64,000 nt of DNA from Rhynchospora pubera. Lineage: Eukaryota > Streptophyta > Magnoliopsida > Poales > Cyperaceae. The notes below the pieces were generated by a model. That model made no database searches, was not told the origin of the DNA, and saw nothing but the letters and a program-made list of their open reading frames with translations. Positions 1-10,813 of the stretch are shown one piece after another (within the stretch, counting starts at the first letter, position 1; the number at the start of each line of letters is the position of its first letter). The DNA is taken from NCBI GenBank assembly GCA_028095005.1, contig CM051462.1:116426752-116490751 (forward strand), read 5' to 3'. The position numbers and the translations under genes are program-made.

Positions 1-110
1 TGAAGTGTGTGGGAGGGGGGAGGGGTGGAGGGGACAGCGTACGCAAGAAGGAGAGGGGAGAGGGGAGGGGACAACGTACGCGGGAGGGAGGGAGGGGATG
101 GGTTAGTCGC
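1..110. repeat. G-rich purine tract with short tandem motif
   Basis: The first 110 bases are almost all G and A on this strand. Irregular repeats of GGGAGG and GAGGGG are separated by two similar blocks containing CGTACGC. Many runs of three or more G lie close together, so the tract could fold as a G-quadruplex. No gene is seen here. Confidence 0.7.
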
Positions 111-360
111 AGCGTACGTTGGGATGAGTTAGTTGCAGCTTACACTGAATAAGGTGGGGATGATGCGATGATAGAATATTAAAGATGATCCTAAACAATT
201 CTGGGAAAAAAAAATATGAGAAGAATTATTACTGACTCTTTTTTTTTTTGCTGAAGGAAGGTGCTACTTGTTCAGATTTTTTGTTTTTTTTATGACAGCA
301 TGACATATTAAATACAGGATTTTGCTAACTGTCGTGTAGAAAAATTCTCTGATTGGTGCC

Positions 361-361
<1 letters not shown>

Positions 362-402
<41 letters not shown>
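362..402. repeat. (TA)n microsatellite
   Basis: About 20 uninterrupted TA units, followed by more AT-rich sequence. It is a simple repeat with no gene around it. Confidence 0.95.
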
Positions 403-406
<4 letters not shown>

Positions 407-2829
407 AATATAATGTAAATTGTGTATACATTTTTTTTTATGTACTCTACTTTTTTATATAAAAATGATGAATTATGTATTAATTAATTTTGGATGGTAG
501 AAAACCAATATTAACCAGAAAAAAAAGTTTTGCAACAAGAGATCAGAGTGCTAACGCAAACAATTAGCAATTAATGATCGCCGTAGCAGATTGACCTGAT
601 TGTTTTTGTGAAACAATTGAAGAGCTCCAGCCGAGTGAACTGCTAGTGCTAGGAAAATAAAAATAAACAAATAAAATAATAAGGAACATTGTACGAGTGC
701 GCTGATCGCCGTGTAAGTCAATGCTTACAGACTTACAGTCTATGGTCAACGATTATGGCTTGCATATTTGCATGTTACCCTCAGGGAGTATTTTGAAATG
801 TTTAAGAGATCGGATTTAATTTGTTACATATATGCTGCACTTACAAAATAAATATAGCCAGTCAAAACAATTTCTTGTGAAATTTTTCATACCCAGACTT
901 TATTATTTTTTCTTACAATCCACCCAAACATTTAATTTAAACTTTTTTAAGAATAAATAATACGAAGCCATTCAAACGGAAGTGCATTAGGGTGCGACTT
1001 TTTGTTCTTAGAATTTTATTTTATTTTTTTTTGTGAGTGATTATTTGCATTTCTCCTTTTCTTTTCATTATAAAATCCGTCACATCTCAAAATATAGTAG
1101 GTTTTCGTTTTCCCTCTACTACTTCAAAGGTTAGTCTTTTTCTCATATAAAGAAAAAATCGTCCATAAAAATCGGAATTCGGTTTTAGTTTTCTTAGACA
1201 TGTTTTTTTACTTTACTCTAATTATTGATATGATGTTTGATAGAAAACATATGATCACATTTTAGCAAAACAAATTTTTTAAGCATTAAAAAATGAAAAA
1301 TATCAACTCAGAAGTATTTGAAGCGACGCACATGTATAGTTAGAAATCTTACAGTGAACTTCCAAAAAAAATACAAATAAAATAAAAAAAAATCTCAAGA
1401 GTGCTCCCTGTACTGCTACTTCAAAATTTATATGGTTTCTGTATAGTATGTCTAGCAGTGTGACTAGTTGGATTTACCTTGTTATACTTTTGAATTTGAT
1501 GCTAACATTGCCTACGGGTTATTCTGTCAAAAAAAGAAGTGACGCGCATGTAATTTTGAATATTTTTAGACGGCGTATTTATCAAATTCAATTTCATCTG
1601 CATTTTATGTCCTTCAGTTTTGCTTCTTCCCTTTGGTTATTTGATTCTGATCTTCTCTTTTTTTTTTAAGATAAATTGGAGGTCTAACTCATCCAACTTA
1701 TTTTTAAATTAAATGTCTATAAAAGACTCCCCAGTCGGGTTTCGAACCTGATGTTCTTCTTTTAGTCTTTCTTAACTCAATTCATTTCAAATGCGGCTAT
1801 AAAAAACCCCAAATAATGAATTGAAAGACTGTAAGACTTAGATCTGATCTATTGTAACAAAGCATATGCGTCAGGCTGGATCGATTGCCAGAGCTCAATC
1901 TTTTTCAGAAAAGCAGACGGGTCAGACTTTGCGGATTAGTTGTTGGGTTACTATATATGTCAGTCACATCATCGTCCAGTACAAACAAAAAATATTAATA
2001 TATTCTTCATAAACTTCAATTTGCAAAATTATATAATGTGTGCGGGAGATGGACTAGAGTTTAAGACAAATCTCTCTAGCCCTCAAAGAAAGAACCAACA
2101 ACTACTTATGTAGTTATGTAGACATATCTGGAATTTAAGCATGTGCAATCCAGAAGTTTCCTAGGCCCATCTAGTTACCATGTTATAGTAAAATAGAATA
2201 GAAAGTGTTCATCTTCAAAAAAAATAATAATAATAATAAAAAATAAAAAATAGAAGTGTCGAGAAGAGATTAATCTGTTATGTAACAGAGTTATGCTAGT
2301 TAAATAGTTGAGAAGGAGAATTGAAAAAAAATGGACAGGACAACATAGTCTTTGTTTTGTATTTCTGAGAGGGACAGTAGGTAACTTGAGAATTGAGTAG
2401 TACAAAAATGTAAGTTCAAGGAATTTCATGGACAAACCAAAAAATATGACCGACTAATTTATGACTTGAAGAATAGTTCAGTAGCTACCTTGAAAAATAC
2501 CCGAAATATATACTAAAATTAAGTTTAATTTCAATTGAAGTTCTGTAGAAATAATGAAAGATACAATGTAAACTTAATGATTGTTCATAAAAAAAAAACC
2601 TAATGATTAAGAAACATAACAACTAAGGTTCAAAAATACTGACAAAGTATCTGCTCAGGAATTCCCGAGATTAAACAAAGGTGTCTACATTATGATAAAT
2701 CTCAAAAACAAAATGAAAAAAATAATAACATAATCCAGAAGCTAAATAAAGGGGAAAGAAAGAAAGAAAGAGAAAAGAGAAAAAGGACTATAAGAAGAGA
2801 ACAAACTATCACTATTTACAACATGAAAG
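403..2829. other. AT-rich intergenic sequence
   Basis: No convincing coding exon or RNA gene was found. The open frames here are short, AT-rich and lack recognisable motifs. The right end near 2760 carries a GAAA/GGAAA purine run just beyond the stop codon of the TMEM230-like gene and probably includes its 3' UTR. Confidence 0.6.
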
Positions 2830-3784
2830 CTAATAATCAGGGATAGAAGCAAAATGGTATCCTGGAGCACCTCTCCAGGAATAATATGCAACTCGAGTCT
2901 CATAAAACCCTGTCAAATTGAAAACAAATTATTACTTTGGAATTGGCCTAGTTTGACAATTTAAAGCTTACCAATTGATTGGTCAAGATTGGTTAGCGCC
3001 CTTTAATTTCAGAATATGGCTTTTATGATGATATCAAGAAAACTCTGTGCTTCCTTTTCCCAGAATTTGTTACAGAGGATAAAATTGAGGGATATTAAGT
3101 CCCAATAAATGGCATGTAAATGGTACAGCACTAATGACATCCATAAATCATAGTAGTACTACTGATACTGGCCAGTAACACAACTGGTACTAGTCAATGT
3201 GAGAGCCATATGCGAGTAACAACTATTGGTACCACGTACTACTGATCATGATTAGGCAAAGAATTTTCTGAAAATTTGACAAATTACAAGAGTGGTTTTC
3301 CTTTGGCTTTTCTAATAGAACTGATACAAAATTTGTTCGTTTTACCCAGCTATAATAAATCAAAATCACTACACGGTCAATGATCATACTACGAACGACC
3401 AATTGGCATATAAATTTATACACACAGCATTATGCTAATAATCACCCCATAACTGGTCCAGTACCAGAACATGATAAGGTACACTATTAAAGATTAGAGC
3501 TTCATACCAGGAAGAAACACGAGAATTCCGAGGAACAAGAGGCCGTTAGCCTGAGAAGAGTCGCCCGGCATGTGGCCAGTGTGAATGAAGTAGGAAAGCA
3601 CCAGAAGCGTTGTCCCTAGAAAAAGCAGAAACACAGCCAGAGCAATAGATTTCCACGGTATCTTGTTGTACTTCTTGGGCGTGTACCTGAACCTGAGGTC
3701 TACCCCCTCGTCGTTGACGTCATCGTGAGCCTCTTGATCCTCTGTGGGTAGCGCCGTGTAGCGAACGTTGCGCTTGGTCGCCAT
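2830..3784 (-). CDS. TMEM230/DUF872-like small membrane protein
   Basis: A two-exon gene. Exon 1 is 3784-3508 and exon 2 is 2909-2830; the 598-bp intron has a GTATGA donor and a GACAG acceptor, and the split Gly codon joins in frame. The product is 118 aa. A polar N-terminus containing FRYTPKKYNKIPWK precedes a hydrophobic segment at about residues 46-66 and a second one at about 81-93. The protein ends in the conserved Y-x-T-R-V-A-Y-x-x-W-x-G-x-x-G-Y-x-x-x-x-I-P tail. This layout and tail match the TMEM230 (DUF872) family, whose animal members are reported in endosomal and secretory vesicle trafficking; the plant role is not established. The start is the first ATG and is followed by the usual MATKRNVRY-type beginning. 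Length agrees with the family, and no break is seen. Confidence 0.9.
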
Positions 3785-4195
3785 GCCTGAGTGACCGACC
3801 CCAATCGGGAAGTTAAAATCAGAGGCGACGAAGAGAAGAGAGGGTGGGTGGGTGCTACACGAAAGGCGAGGTAGAGCACTTACCAGATCAGATCAGAGGC
3901 GCGACTGGAGACTGGAGACTGGAGAGGTAAGGCGGTGGAACCGTGGAATTCTGATTTCTGAACTATTGAATTTTCTCATCGAAATAAAAGAGATCATGCA
4001 AATGATCCTAATTGTATCAAGCACGACAAATTCAGAACAATAAAAAACATTTCATGTCATATGCGACTTACAATCAAGCTCTAATTACCCCTCAGAAACA
4101 CAAAATCTCTGAAACCAATTCAGACCATGATTTAGCAATTTTTCAAAATGGTGTACTCAACCAGACTGTCAAACTTGTTGGCATCGAGCTTCCTT
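3785..4195. other. Upstream region of the TMEM230-like gene
   Basis: Probable 5' leader and promoter of the minus-strand TMEM230-like gene. It contains a GC-richer stretch up to about 3950, then AT-rich DNA. The plus-strand open frames here lack any family signature. A 14-base string (TGTCAAACTTGTTG) at 4168 recurs at 4267. Confidence 0.45.
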
Positions 4196-5353
4196 TCACA
4201 TCATTCTTCTTGTTGTGAACCCAACCAATGTGATAACACCAACAGTAAGCACAAACAAGCCGAGAGTGTCAAACTTGTTGTCTTACTTCTTATTTCTCTT
4301 TTTTTTTAATTCCAGAAAGGTCAATACATAAGAAACAACCAATATTAGATGAAAAAAAATTGTTGTTCCATACAAAAATTATATACAATTACAAGGAATT
4401 GAAGCAAAACCAGAAAGGTCCAAATTAAATTTCCTTGCTGACCCAAAATGATTTAGCCATTATCAATGGATTAGTTTCTACAATAAAGGGTAGGATTGGA
4501 GGTGAAAGTAATTCTTAATAAACTTGACGTTACATTAGAAGATATTAGTCTTATGTTATATGTTCTCTATTTTAAGTTGACTCCGCCTTTGCCAAATTGT
4601 AGGTTTTCTTGATTATCTGACTAAATATTTCATTTTTTTTACATGTCCTCCAATATACCTCATACATATAATAATTGAATCAAGTTTATACCTTGCAACC
4701 AGAAACAAAAACAATTGTTACTTCCAAATGCAAGTCTCGAGCCTAACAATAACAAATTTATGCCCACTATAAAAAATAGAATTCCACATGAAGTGCTTCG
4801 TGATACATATAATAGTAATTGAATCATTTATCACCTTGCCACCAGAGGTGGCAGAAGCCCCTGCTTGGATAGTTTGACTTGACATCTCTTTGTAAAGCTC
4901 CGCATGCAAGTCTAAATCCTAAAAATATTATTTAAGTATGAACCTTTTCCATCCATGTTTTCTAAGAAGAGTACAAATTGCTCATTTTTTCCCCTTTTTG
5001 CATTACTCATGGAAAATGGATGTCCCTTGGGACATTTTTGCAAAGGTTTAAATCTACATGGCATTTCTAACATTAATTTTTGGTGTATAAATGATAATTC
5101 ATGATTTAAAGAAACATAACCATTACCCAGATGTATCACGCACCTTGGCTAAAGTGAATTATTGAGTCAACTTTACAGAAATGCAAGACATACCATTTTC
5201 AAGGGTATGAAGAAAAATACATTTTTGTGGGCATTATGAGATTTTATCATTTTGCACTGGATTATAATGTCTTTGAGAAATAAAAAAAATTGATGGATAT
5301 CAGAAAGAAAGGTTAAATTTAAATACCTTGGCAGCGTCCTTTAAGGATTTTCG
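4196..5353 (-). other. Possible spliced coding fragments, unidentified
   Basis: Three coding-like blocks lie on the minus strand. Block 1, 5353-5327, reads RKSLKDAAK and ends at a GTATTT donor. Block 2, 4918-4835, follows a TTTTTAG acceptor in the same phase; it reads DLDLHAELYKEMSSQTIQAG and continues for eight residues to a GTGATA donor. Block 3, about 4284-4196, encodes a hydrophobic stretch (LGLFVLTVGVITLVGF) followed by TTRRMM and a stop, like a tail-anchored C-terminus. Blocks 1 and 2 join cleanly in phase 0. The acceptor of block 3 is poor and its link to the others is not proven. I do not recognise the family. It could be the 3' part of a real gene or a gene relic. Confidence 0.3.
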
Positions 5354-5579
5354 CTACTGAGCCTTTCAAGAGAATAAAAAATTATATGTTAGTTAAAAAT
5401 GATAATTTAAGGGAGCCTTTCAAGCAAACATATAATAACACGTCCGTCTTTCAAGAGAAATGGTAAAATACCAACACATGTACACTATATGAACATGTTG
5501 TAACAACTAGGTTCATTGTTATTTACTATCTAAAATACTTCAATTCCAAGTCGGAATTCTACTGTTCAATTATCCAGGC

Positions 5580-6840
5580 CGTCCATTTTTTTCCTCCGTG
5601 CGATGGATTCAATCGGCACCCTTCCTCTCCACTCAGACCTCCGCTCCTGTGTCATGCTAGATTTCATGCTTCGCTGTCTTTGTTGCTTTCATGGTGTTTT
5701 TTACTGCCATCGGTAATCCATCCTGGCCTTTTTTCGGCTCGATTGCCGTTGGGTTCTCTCTCGCCACACGCGATCTTTCCCCTGCCTTGCTTACTTTCTA
5801 TTGGTTGCTTTATCGATTGTTCTCGATGCCTCTTTCACTTTCACTTTGCCCGACAAAACAAGCAAAAAGAAAAGCGCCCGGCCTAAAGGGACTGGAGGGG
5901 GAGAGAGCGAACGATGGTGGCAGATGGGGTGGAGCTATTGTTGCTGATATCCTTCCGATTTTGCTTTGCCCCCCACAGAGAGCTTTGGCTGGACGGCGAT
6001 GAACAACGCCTCATTTGTTACTGTACCTATTTGGCTCCTCAATTTCTGCGGAACTCTACCTTTTCTATTCCTTGCTTTACCTATTTTTATCAGGGATTCC
6101 GTTCTCAGACTCCATTTGTTCACTAATTTTTTCTATTTGTGCCTCTTGTGTAGGTTGCGGGGATTCCAATTTCGGACTTTTGGGAATTGCGGTTGCTTTG
6201 CACTGTCTTTTCTGGTGGATCTTCTGCTTAGGTATGATGTGCTTCTTTTTTTCTCCTTTTCCCCTATTTCTGCGTTGATTCTTCTACTAAGTTGTTGGTT
6301 TAGAAACCTTTATTATGCATCTAAACTGCTAATATAGACATTTGATTTTTTTTTTCAATAAGTTCTTCAGGTCAAAGTTAATAAGTAAAACAATGTCTTT
6401 TATTTATGTGTCAAAAGAATTTCCCTTCAATTTTAGGATTTTTTTGGGGTTTTATGTTTTCTGTACGATGGAGCACATTTTTTTCCCGAACCACCTCGGA
6501 GAAGTTTGGGGAAAAAGAAAAGATGGTTCCCTTGCTGTCTCTGTACATAGTTTTGTACCTTTGTAGGGTGCATCATGCACTTTTTTTGGACCATTAGCTC
6601 ATGTAGCTTTGTGCTTGGTCAGTGCTGGTCATACAATTGCTGCAAATATATCGTTCCTTCTGGCTTCTCCGATGGCGCCTTCCTTTTCCATTGCAATTCC
6701 TTTTTTCTTTGTTACTCTATGTTGGTCTCAGTGGTCTGCCACTTCTCTCTCATAAGGTGCATTTCTCTGTTTATTCAATGTATTTGCATGTAAAATAATA
6801 GCCTATTCTTTTGTATACTATTTATTATATGTTGCTCAAA
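5580..6840 (+). other. GC-richer block, possible captured gene leader
   Basis: This stretch is clearly richer in C and G than its flanks. It contains several overlapping open frames on the plus strand (for example 5691-6002 and 5966-6337), all rich in F, L, C and S and without motifs. The pattern looks like a gene's 5' leader and introns, not a coding exon. I recognise no protein. Confidence 0.3.
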
Positions 6841-6987
6841 CACTGACAGCACTGATAGATGACAGAATCTTTATCTGTTTAGCACAGAACAAGGCATCCC
6901 GTGTTTCTATTCTGAGCAGCCCCAGGACACACAGGTCTCTATTTTGTTCAATTTTCAGAATATCTCTTTCCTGATTGTACATGACAG

Positions 6988-7588
6988 AACCAATCTCTCC
7001 AAATCATGAACGGGCCAGACAGTCCACGCCACCATCAGGTCTTTCTACAACACCGCCACCCTTGCTAGATGCTACTCCAGCCTCTGACATGTAAGCAGCC
7101 CGCACAGACCAAAAAGGGTTACTCTTCTCTTCCTCAGCTCAAAAAGAAAATTTATGCATGCTATCTGCGCATAACACGTTGCAAAAAATATTCTTAAAAT
7201 TAGATTATTCCAAAATAAAATTGGTAATAATTCTCTCTGTGCTATCGATATTATTGAACTTGCTAAATTTCTATGCAGCAAGCAACCTGTTCAGTGTGGA
7301 GAAGGTTCACAAGCAAGTGACCCTGCAAAAAAAAAAAAAAAAAAAAGCCTCTTTCCGGATCCGGACGAAGCAAATTAGAAAAGGTGTGCGATCTCAAAAA
7401 AAAAGACTCATGCATTTTCACAACAAATATAACACCCAAAAAATGTTTGACATCAATAATGGCTTTCTTTGGTAGTGGTCCTGGAAAGGCGCAGGATATG
7501 GGCCACCAGCTTGCACCGCTCAATATAACAGGAAAGAGCTGCTGTTGGACATCAAGGATGGCATCAACCAAGGCGGGCCTCCATCTAG
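6988..7588 (+). pseudogene. Two exon-like fragments, unidentified
   Basis: Exon-like piece 1 (6988-7090) follows an ACAG acceptor, encodes a Ser/Pro/Thr-rich stretch (RARQSTPPSGLSTTPPP), and ends at a strong GTAAGC donor. Piece 2 (about 7476-7588) follows a TTTGGTAG acceptor, can be read as GAGYGPPACTAQYNRKELLL, and ends at AG/GTATAG. The two pieces do not clearly share a phase. The DNA between them holds a poly-A run at 7327 and stops in all frames. They look like exons of a host gene captured or left behind in the Helitron-like element. I cannot name the gene. Confidence 0.3.
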
Positions 7589-7775
7589 GTATAGAGCAGT
7601 AAACTTTCCCGCTACGACAGTTCATTCTGATTGTGATCCCAGAAGGTATTTGATTTAATAAAATTTTGAATTCTATCAAAGGCATTATCTTAAATTAAAA
7701 TTGAAGATGCGTGATTTCAGTGTATTTCTAATTTACAAAAGAAACTGTTCATATTCTCCGAATGCAGGTGCAATA

Positions 7776-8170
7776 TTGCTATGGTGAGTTGCAACTCATC
7801 AAAGGGTCCGTGAGTCGCGCTCTAAATTCTGAAATTTAGTTTAAAATGACCGATCCAAACTATCTAATACGATCTCTCTATTGAAATCTCCATGCAGACC
7901 AAATTTTATAATTTTTCAAAATTTTTAAGTATTTTTTTGAAATTTTAGAAAATCATTAATCTAATTAGTTCTAAACCGTTCAAAAACAGCAGTTTTTAAA
8001 AAATCCGAAATAAATACTTACAAATTTTAAAAAAATATAAAATTTGGTATGCATGGAGATTTCAATAGGGAGATCGTATTAGAAGGTTTGGATCGGTTAT
8101 TTTGAACTAAATTTCGAAATTTTGAGCGCAACTCACGGACCTTTTGGTGAGTTGCAACTCACCATAGCAA
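7776..8170. mobile_element. Fold-back MITE with long inverted repeats
   Basis: The sequence starts TTGCTATGGTGAGTTGCAAC and ends with its reverse complement. The inverted arms extend about 150 bases each with small gaps, so the whole 395 bp can fold into one hairpin. There is no coding capacity. The arms contain a GAAATCTC...CCAAATTTTATA block that also occurs in the elements at 27003 and 27402. Confidence 0.85.
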
Positions 8171-9600
8171 AACTCTCTCTCTATATATATATATAGGCCA
8201 ATTTTGAAAATATTGTGCCAGCAAAGTTAAAGTAACATTTGTTTTTGTGGTTTTAAATTATTTCTTTTTAGATTCAACTATATGAATAGAGAAGCCAGAA
8301 AATAGTTGACATGCTTTGTGCTGTGGATAGAACCAAAGACTACCAAGCCCACTATTAACAATCAGATATATAATTTCAAGATATTACTTTTTGTTGAGAG
8401 AAATTGATATTGGATGAACAATTTATTTTATTTGGTCTTTTACTGAAATGAAACAATTTCTTTTGGGGATTTTCCGTTTCAATTTTACAAGGGGACTTAC
8501 TAATAGGTTTGGGTTAAGTTTTCCTTGGTACCATGAGTACAGCATGAAAATATTTTTGGTGCAAATCAAAGTGAAGATATTTTTGCATTTACTTTTATTA
8601 GTTGCCTCAACACATCAAATTATCTTTAGAAGTGCATTTTTTATTATTCCCTATTATTGGGTCTAAATTCAGTATGCTACATGTTTAGGGCTTTGCTGAA
8701 AGAGTTGCTTTAAAATGATGTTCTTGAAAATCCCTTTGCATAAATTTCAGATTGGTTGTAGTGCTTTGATATGCTTCGATTAACAAAGACATATAAGAAA
8801 CAAGTGTGGCTTACTTCTCTTGATTCGGTCAGTTTCTCTTTAGAGGTATTTTTTTTATTTTTTTTTTCATTGGCATTGCATGGTTCGTGGATGGGTAGAT
8901 ATTCACAGGTGAGATATGATGGCTTGCATTGCAGTGAAAACTATAATTAGGCTTCAGTATGGCTGCTTTCATATATTTTTTTAATCGAAAGGTACAAAAT
9001 AAATACGGTCTGCATAAAGGAGATATTACAATGTTCATATTTATTTAGAATGCATATATAAAGTGGGGGATAAAATGCACTCAAAGGTCAAGTTGCTTGG
9101 GCTAAACACAATAGTTTAAGTATTATTCACCAAATGCTAGCTTGCAACAATGGGCTTACCTTTTTTTTTCCCTCCTTTTACTCGGTTTTGTGCAATCTGT
9201 CATTACTACTGAATAATTTTTTTTATTAATAAGTATTACAATGTGCTCAATTTATAGTCAGCATTTCCTAATATTTTAGCTTAATACTGATAATTAATAT
9301 GAAAATAATAATCATTATTAATCTGTAAATAAAACTGAACATCTGATATGATTACTTTCAGAATGAAAATTTGTTTTATTGCAATTAATGTTAAACATTT
9401 TTTTTAATTTAAGTAGAGGTGATGCACATCAGATGACAGTTTTGATGGAGATAATTCTGCTAGGAATAACTTGGCAGTGAGTGAACAAAGAGTGTTAGAT
9501 CTATCTGAATAACCTGAAATTTCTATATATTTATTGATATCGAGGAAAGTACACATGGTTTTTAGTAAACGATGAATGCATAGACAACAACCAGATAATA
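8171..9600. other. AT-rich sequence without recognised gene
   Basis: Apart from a short CT/TA repeat immediately right of the MITE, nothing recognisable is seen. Open frames are short and AT-driven. Confidence 0.5.
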
Positions 9601-9848
9601 GAGAGAGAATATAATTTCTTTTTGATATGTGTATCTAATTAGAACTTTTTGAAGTACCTATGTCATAGTAAAATTTGTTGTGTCGTAACCATAGCAAATT
9701 ATCAGCGTTGTTTGCCATGTATTAGAGAGAGAATATAATTTCTTTTTGATATGTGTATCTAATTGGAACTTTTTGAAGTAACTATGTCATAGTAAAATTT
9801 GTTGTGTCGTAACCATAGCAAATTATCAGCGTTGTTTGCCATGTATTA
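9601..9848. repeat. Two tandem copies of a 124-bp unit
   Basis: The unit beginning GAGAGAGAATATAATTTC at 9601 is repeated immediately from 9725 with only two or three differences, ending in GCCATGTATTAG. This points to a recent local duplication. The unit has no coding content. Confidence 0.9.
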
Positions 9849-10335
9849 GTAAGATTACTTTGTTCGTCTGTTACCATATATTTAGTATACTACTAAGATA
9901 ACTTTGATACTGAAATAACCTTTGTTTTCTTTTATTTTTCTTATTTATTTGCCATGAAAATCAGACTTACTGAAGGAGGTTTTAGGAGTGCGTCATTTCT
10001 TTTGATTTTATTTGTTTATTTATTTATTTTTGGTTCCACAAGTATGCCCGGTGTTTTCTGATAAAAAAGTTACATAAAAAAAAAACCAGGTTAGTGGAGA
10101 ATATGAATTATTCGTCTGAAATAGTTCTACATGTAGCTGATCATCCTTTACGTTAACCAAATAGTTCCGGATAACTTATTTCTCATGTCCTGGTATAACT
10201 GATCATTGATGGTGAGTTTATTTCTAATTTTGTGTCAGAGTTGTGTTTTTAACTAATCGCTTATCAAATTAAGCTTTTACAATTTTTTTTTTATTCTACT
10301 CAAAATATAATGATAGTTAGCTTTAATCCAACATA
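9849..10335. other. AT-rich sequence leading to the Helitron end
   Basis: No gene, RNA gene or further repeat was recognised in this stretch. Confidence 0.5.
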
Positions 10336-10364
10336 TATCGCGCGAAGCGCGATAAAGAAGCTAG
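10336..10364 (+). repeat. Helitron-type 3' terminus (hairpin plus CTAG)
   Basis: TATCGCGC, loop GAA, GCGCGATA form a perfect 8-bp stem at 10336-10354. AAGAAG and CTAG follow, and the next base is T. A short GC-rich hairpin a few bases before CTRR at an A/T insertion site is the standard mark of Helitron 3' ends. Its high GC stands out in an otherwise AT-rich region. Confidence 0.75.
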
Positions 10365-10677
10365 TTTTAATCAAATTTATCTTCACATGCCACATACTTC
10401 ATAACATTACTAGCGATTCATAACACCAGTTTTTGACTTGTTGCCAAACTAATTTCAATTTTTCATTCCAAATTTTCAGCAGCCGACCATACCTATACCA
10501 ACCACTGAGTAGCAGCAACAATAAGAAATTTGCCAAAGAAATGATAGTATTCTACAAAACAGATCTAGAATGGGGTAGTTAAACACAAGAGTACCAATTA
10601 GTAATTTTTATTCTGCAAATTTTCTCACAATCTCTATCAGAGCTAGTGCAATTCTTTTGTCAACACATTCTAGGACT

Positions 10678-10813
10678 ACCATACTTGATCAACATCATGT
10701 TGAAAGTATTGATCGGTTGCCTTATTGAAGAAGGCCTTAGCCATACTAATATCAAATATAAGAAAAACATTAGCAGTGTAGGCCTTGCCAAGGCACCACA
10801 AAGCATTGTGTTG
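10678..10813 (-). pseudogene. TOM20-like fragment, copy 1
   Basis: On the minus strand this reads NALWCLGKAYTAN followed by a stretch with MAKAFFNKATDQYFQ. It resembles the TPR-like part of plant TOM20, the outer-membrane receptor for mitochondrial protein import (family pattern ALWCLGNAH...AF, then a YFDKAAQYF-like helix). The fragment has no start and is cut off upstream at 10813, where copy 2 continues with more exon. It is a relic, not a functional gene. Confidence 0.6.

Larger units (their letters stand above)
5558..10364 (+). mobile_element. Candidate Helitron, non-autonomous
   Basis: The right end has the plant Helitron terminus: an 8-bp GC-rich stem with a GAA loop, six bases, CTAG, then T. 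The left boundary is only a candidate: TCTACTGTTCAATTATCC at 5558, preceded by AT-rich DNA, resembles the TC-starting 5' ends of plant Helitrons. No Rep/helicase reading frame was found, so the element would depend on another copy. The sequence between the ends includes a GC-richer block (5580-6300) and possible exons near 7.0 and 7.5 kb, as expected if host gene pieces had been captured. The 3' end is much better supported than the 5' end or the total length. Confidence 0.4.

Noticed and set aside
1729..1760. tRNA-like T-arm string GGGTTTCGAACCTG
   Set aside because: No acceptor stem, D-arm or anticodon arm can be built around it, so it is not a tRNA gene.
5680..6597. Cluster of overlapping plus-strand open frames
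   Set aside because: They are Phe/Leu/Cys/Ser-rich, overlap one another in different frames, carry no motif, and look like pyrimidine-rich noncoding DNA.
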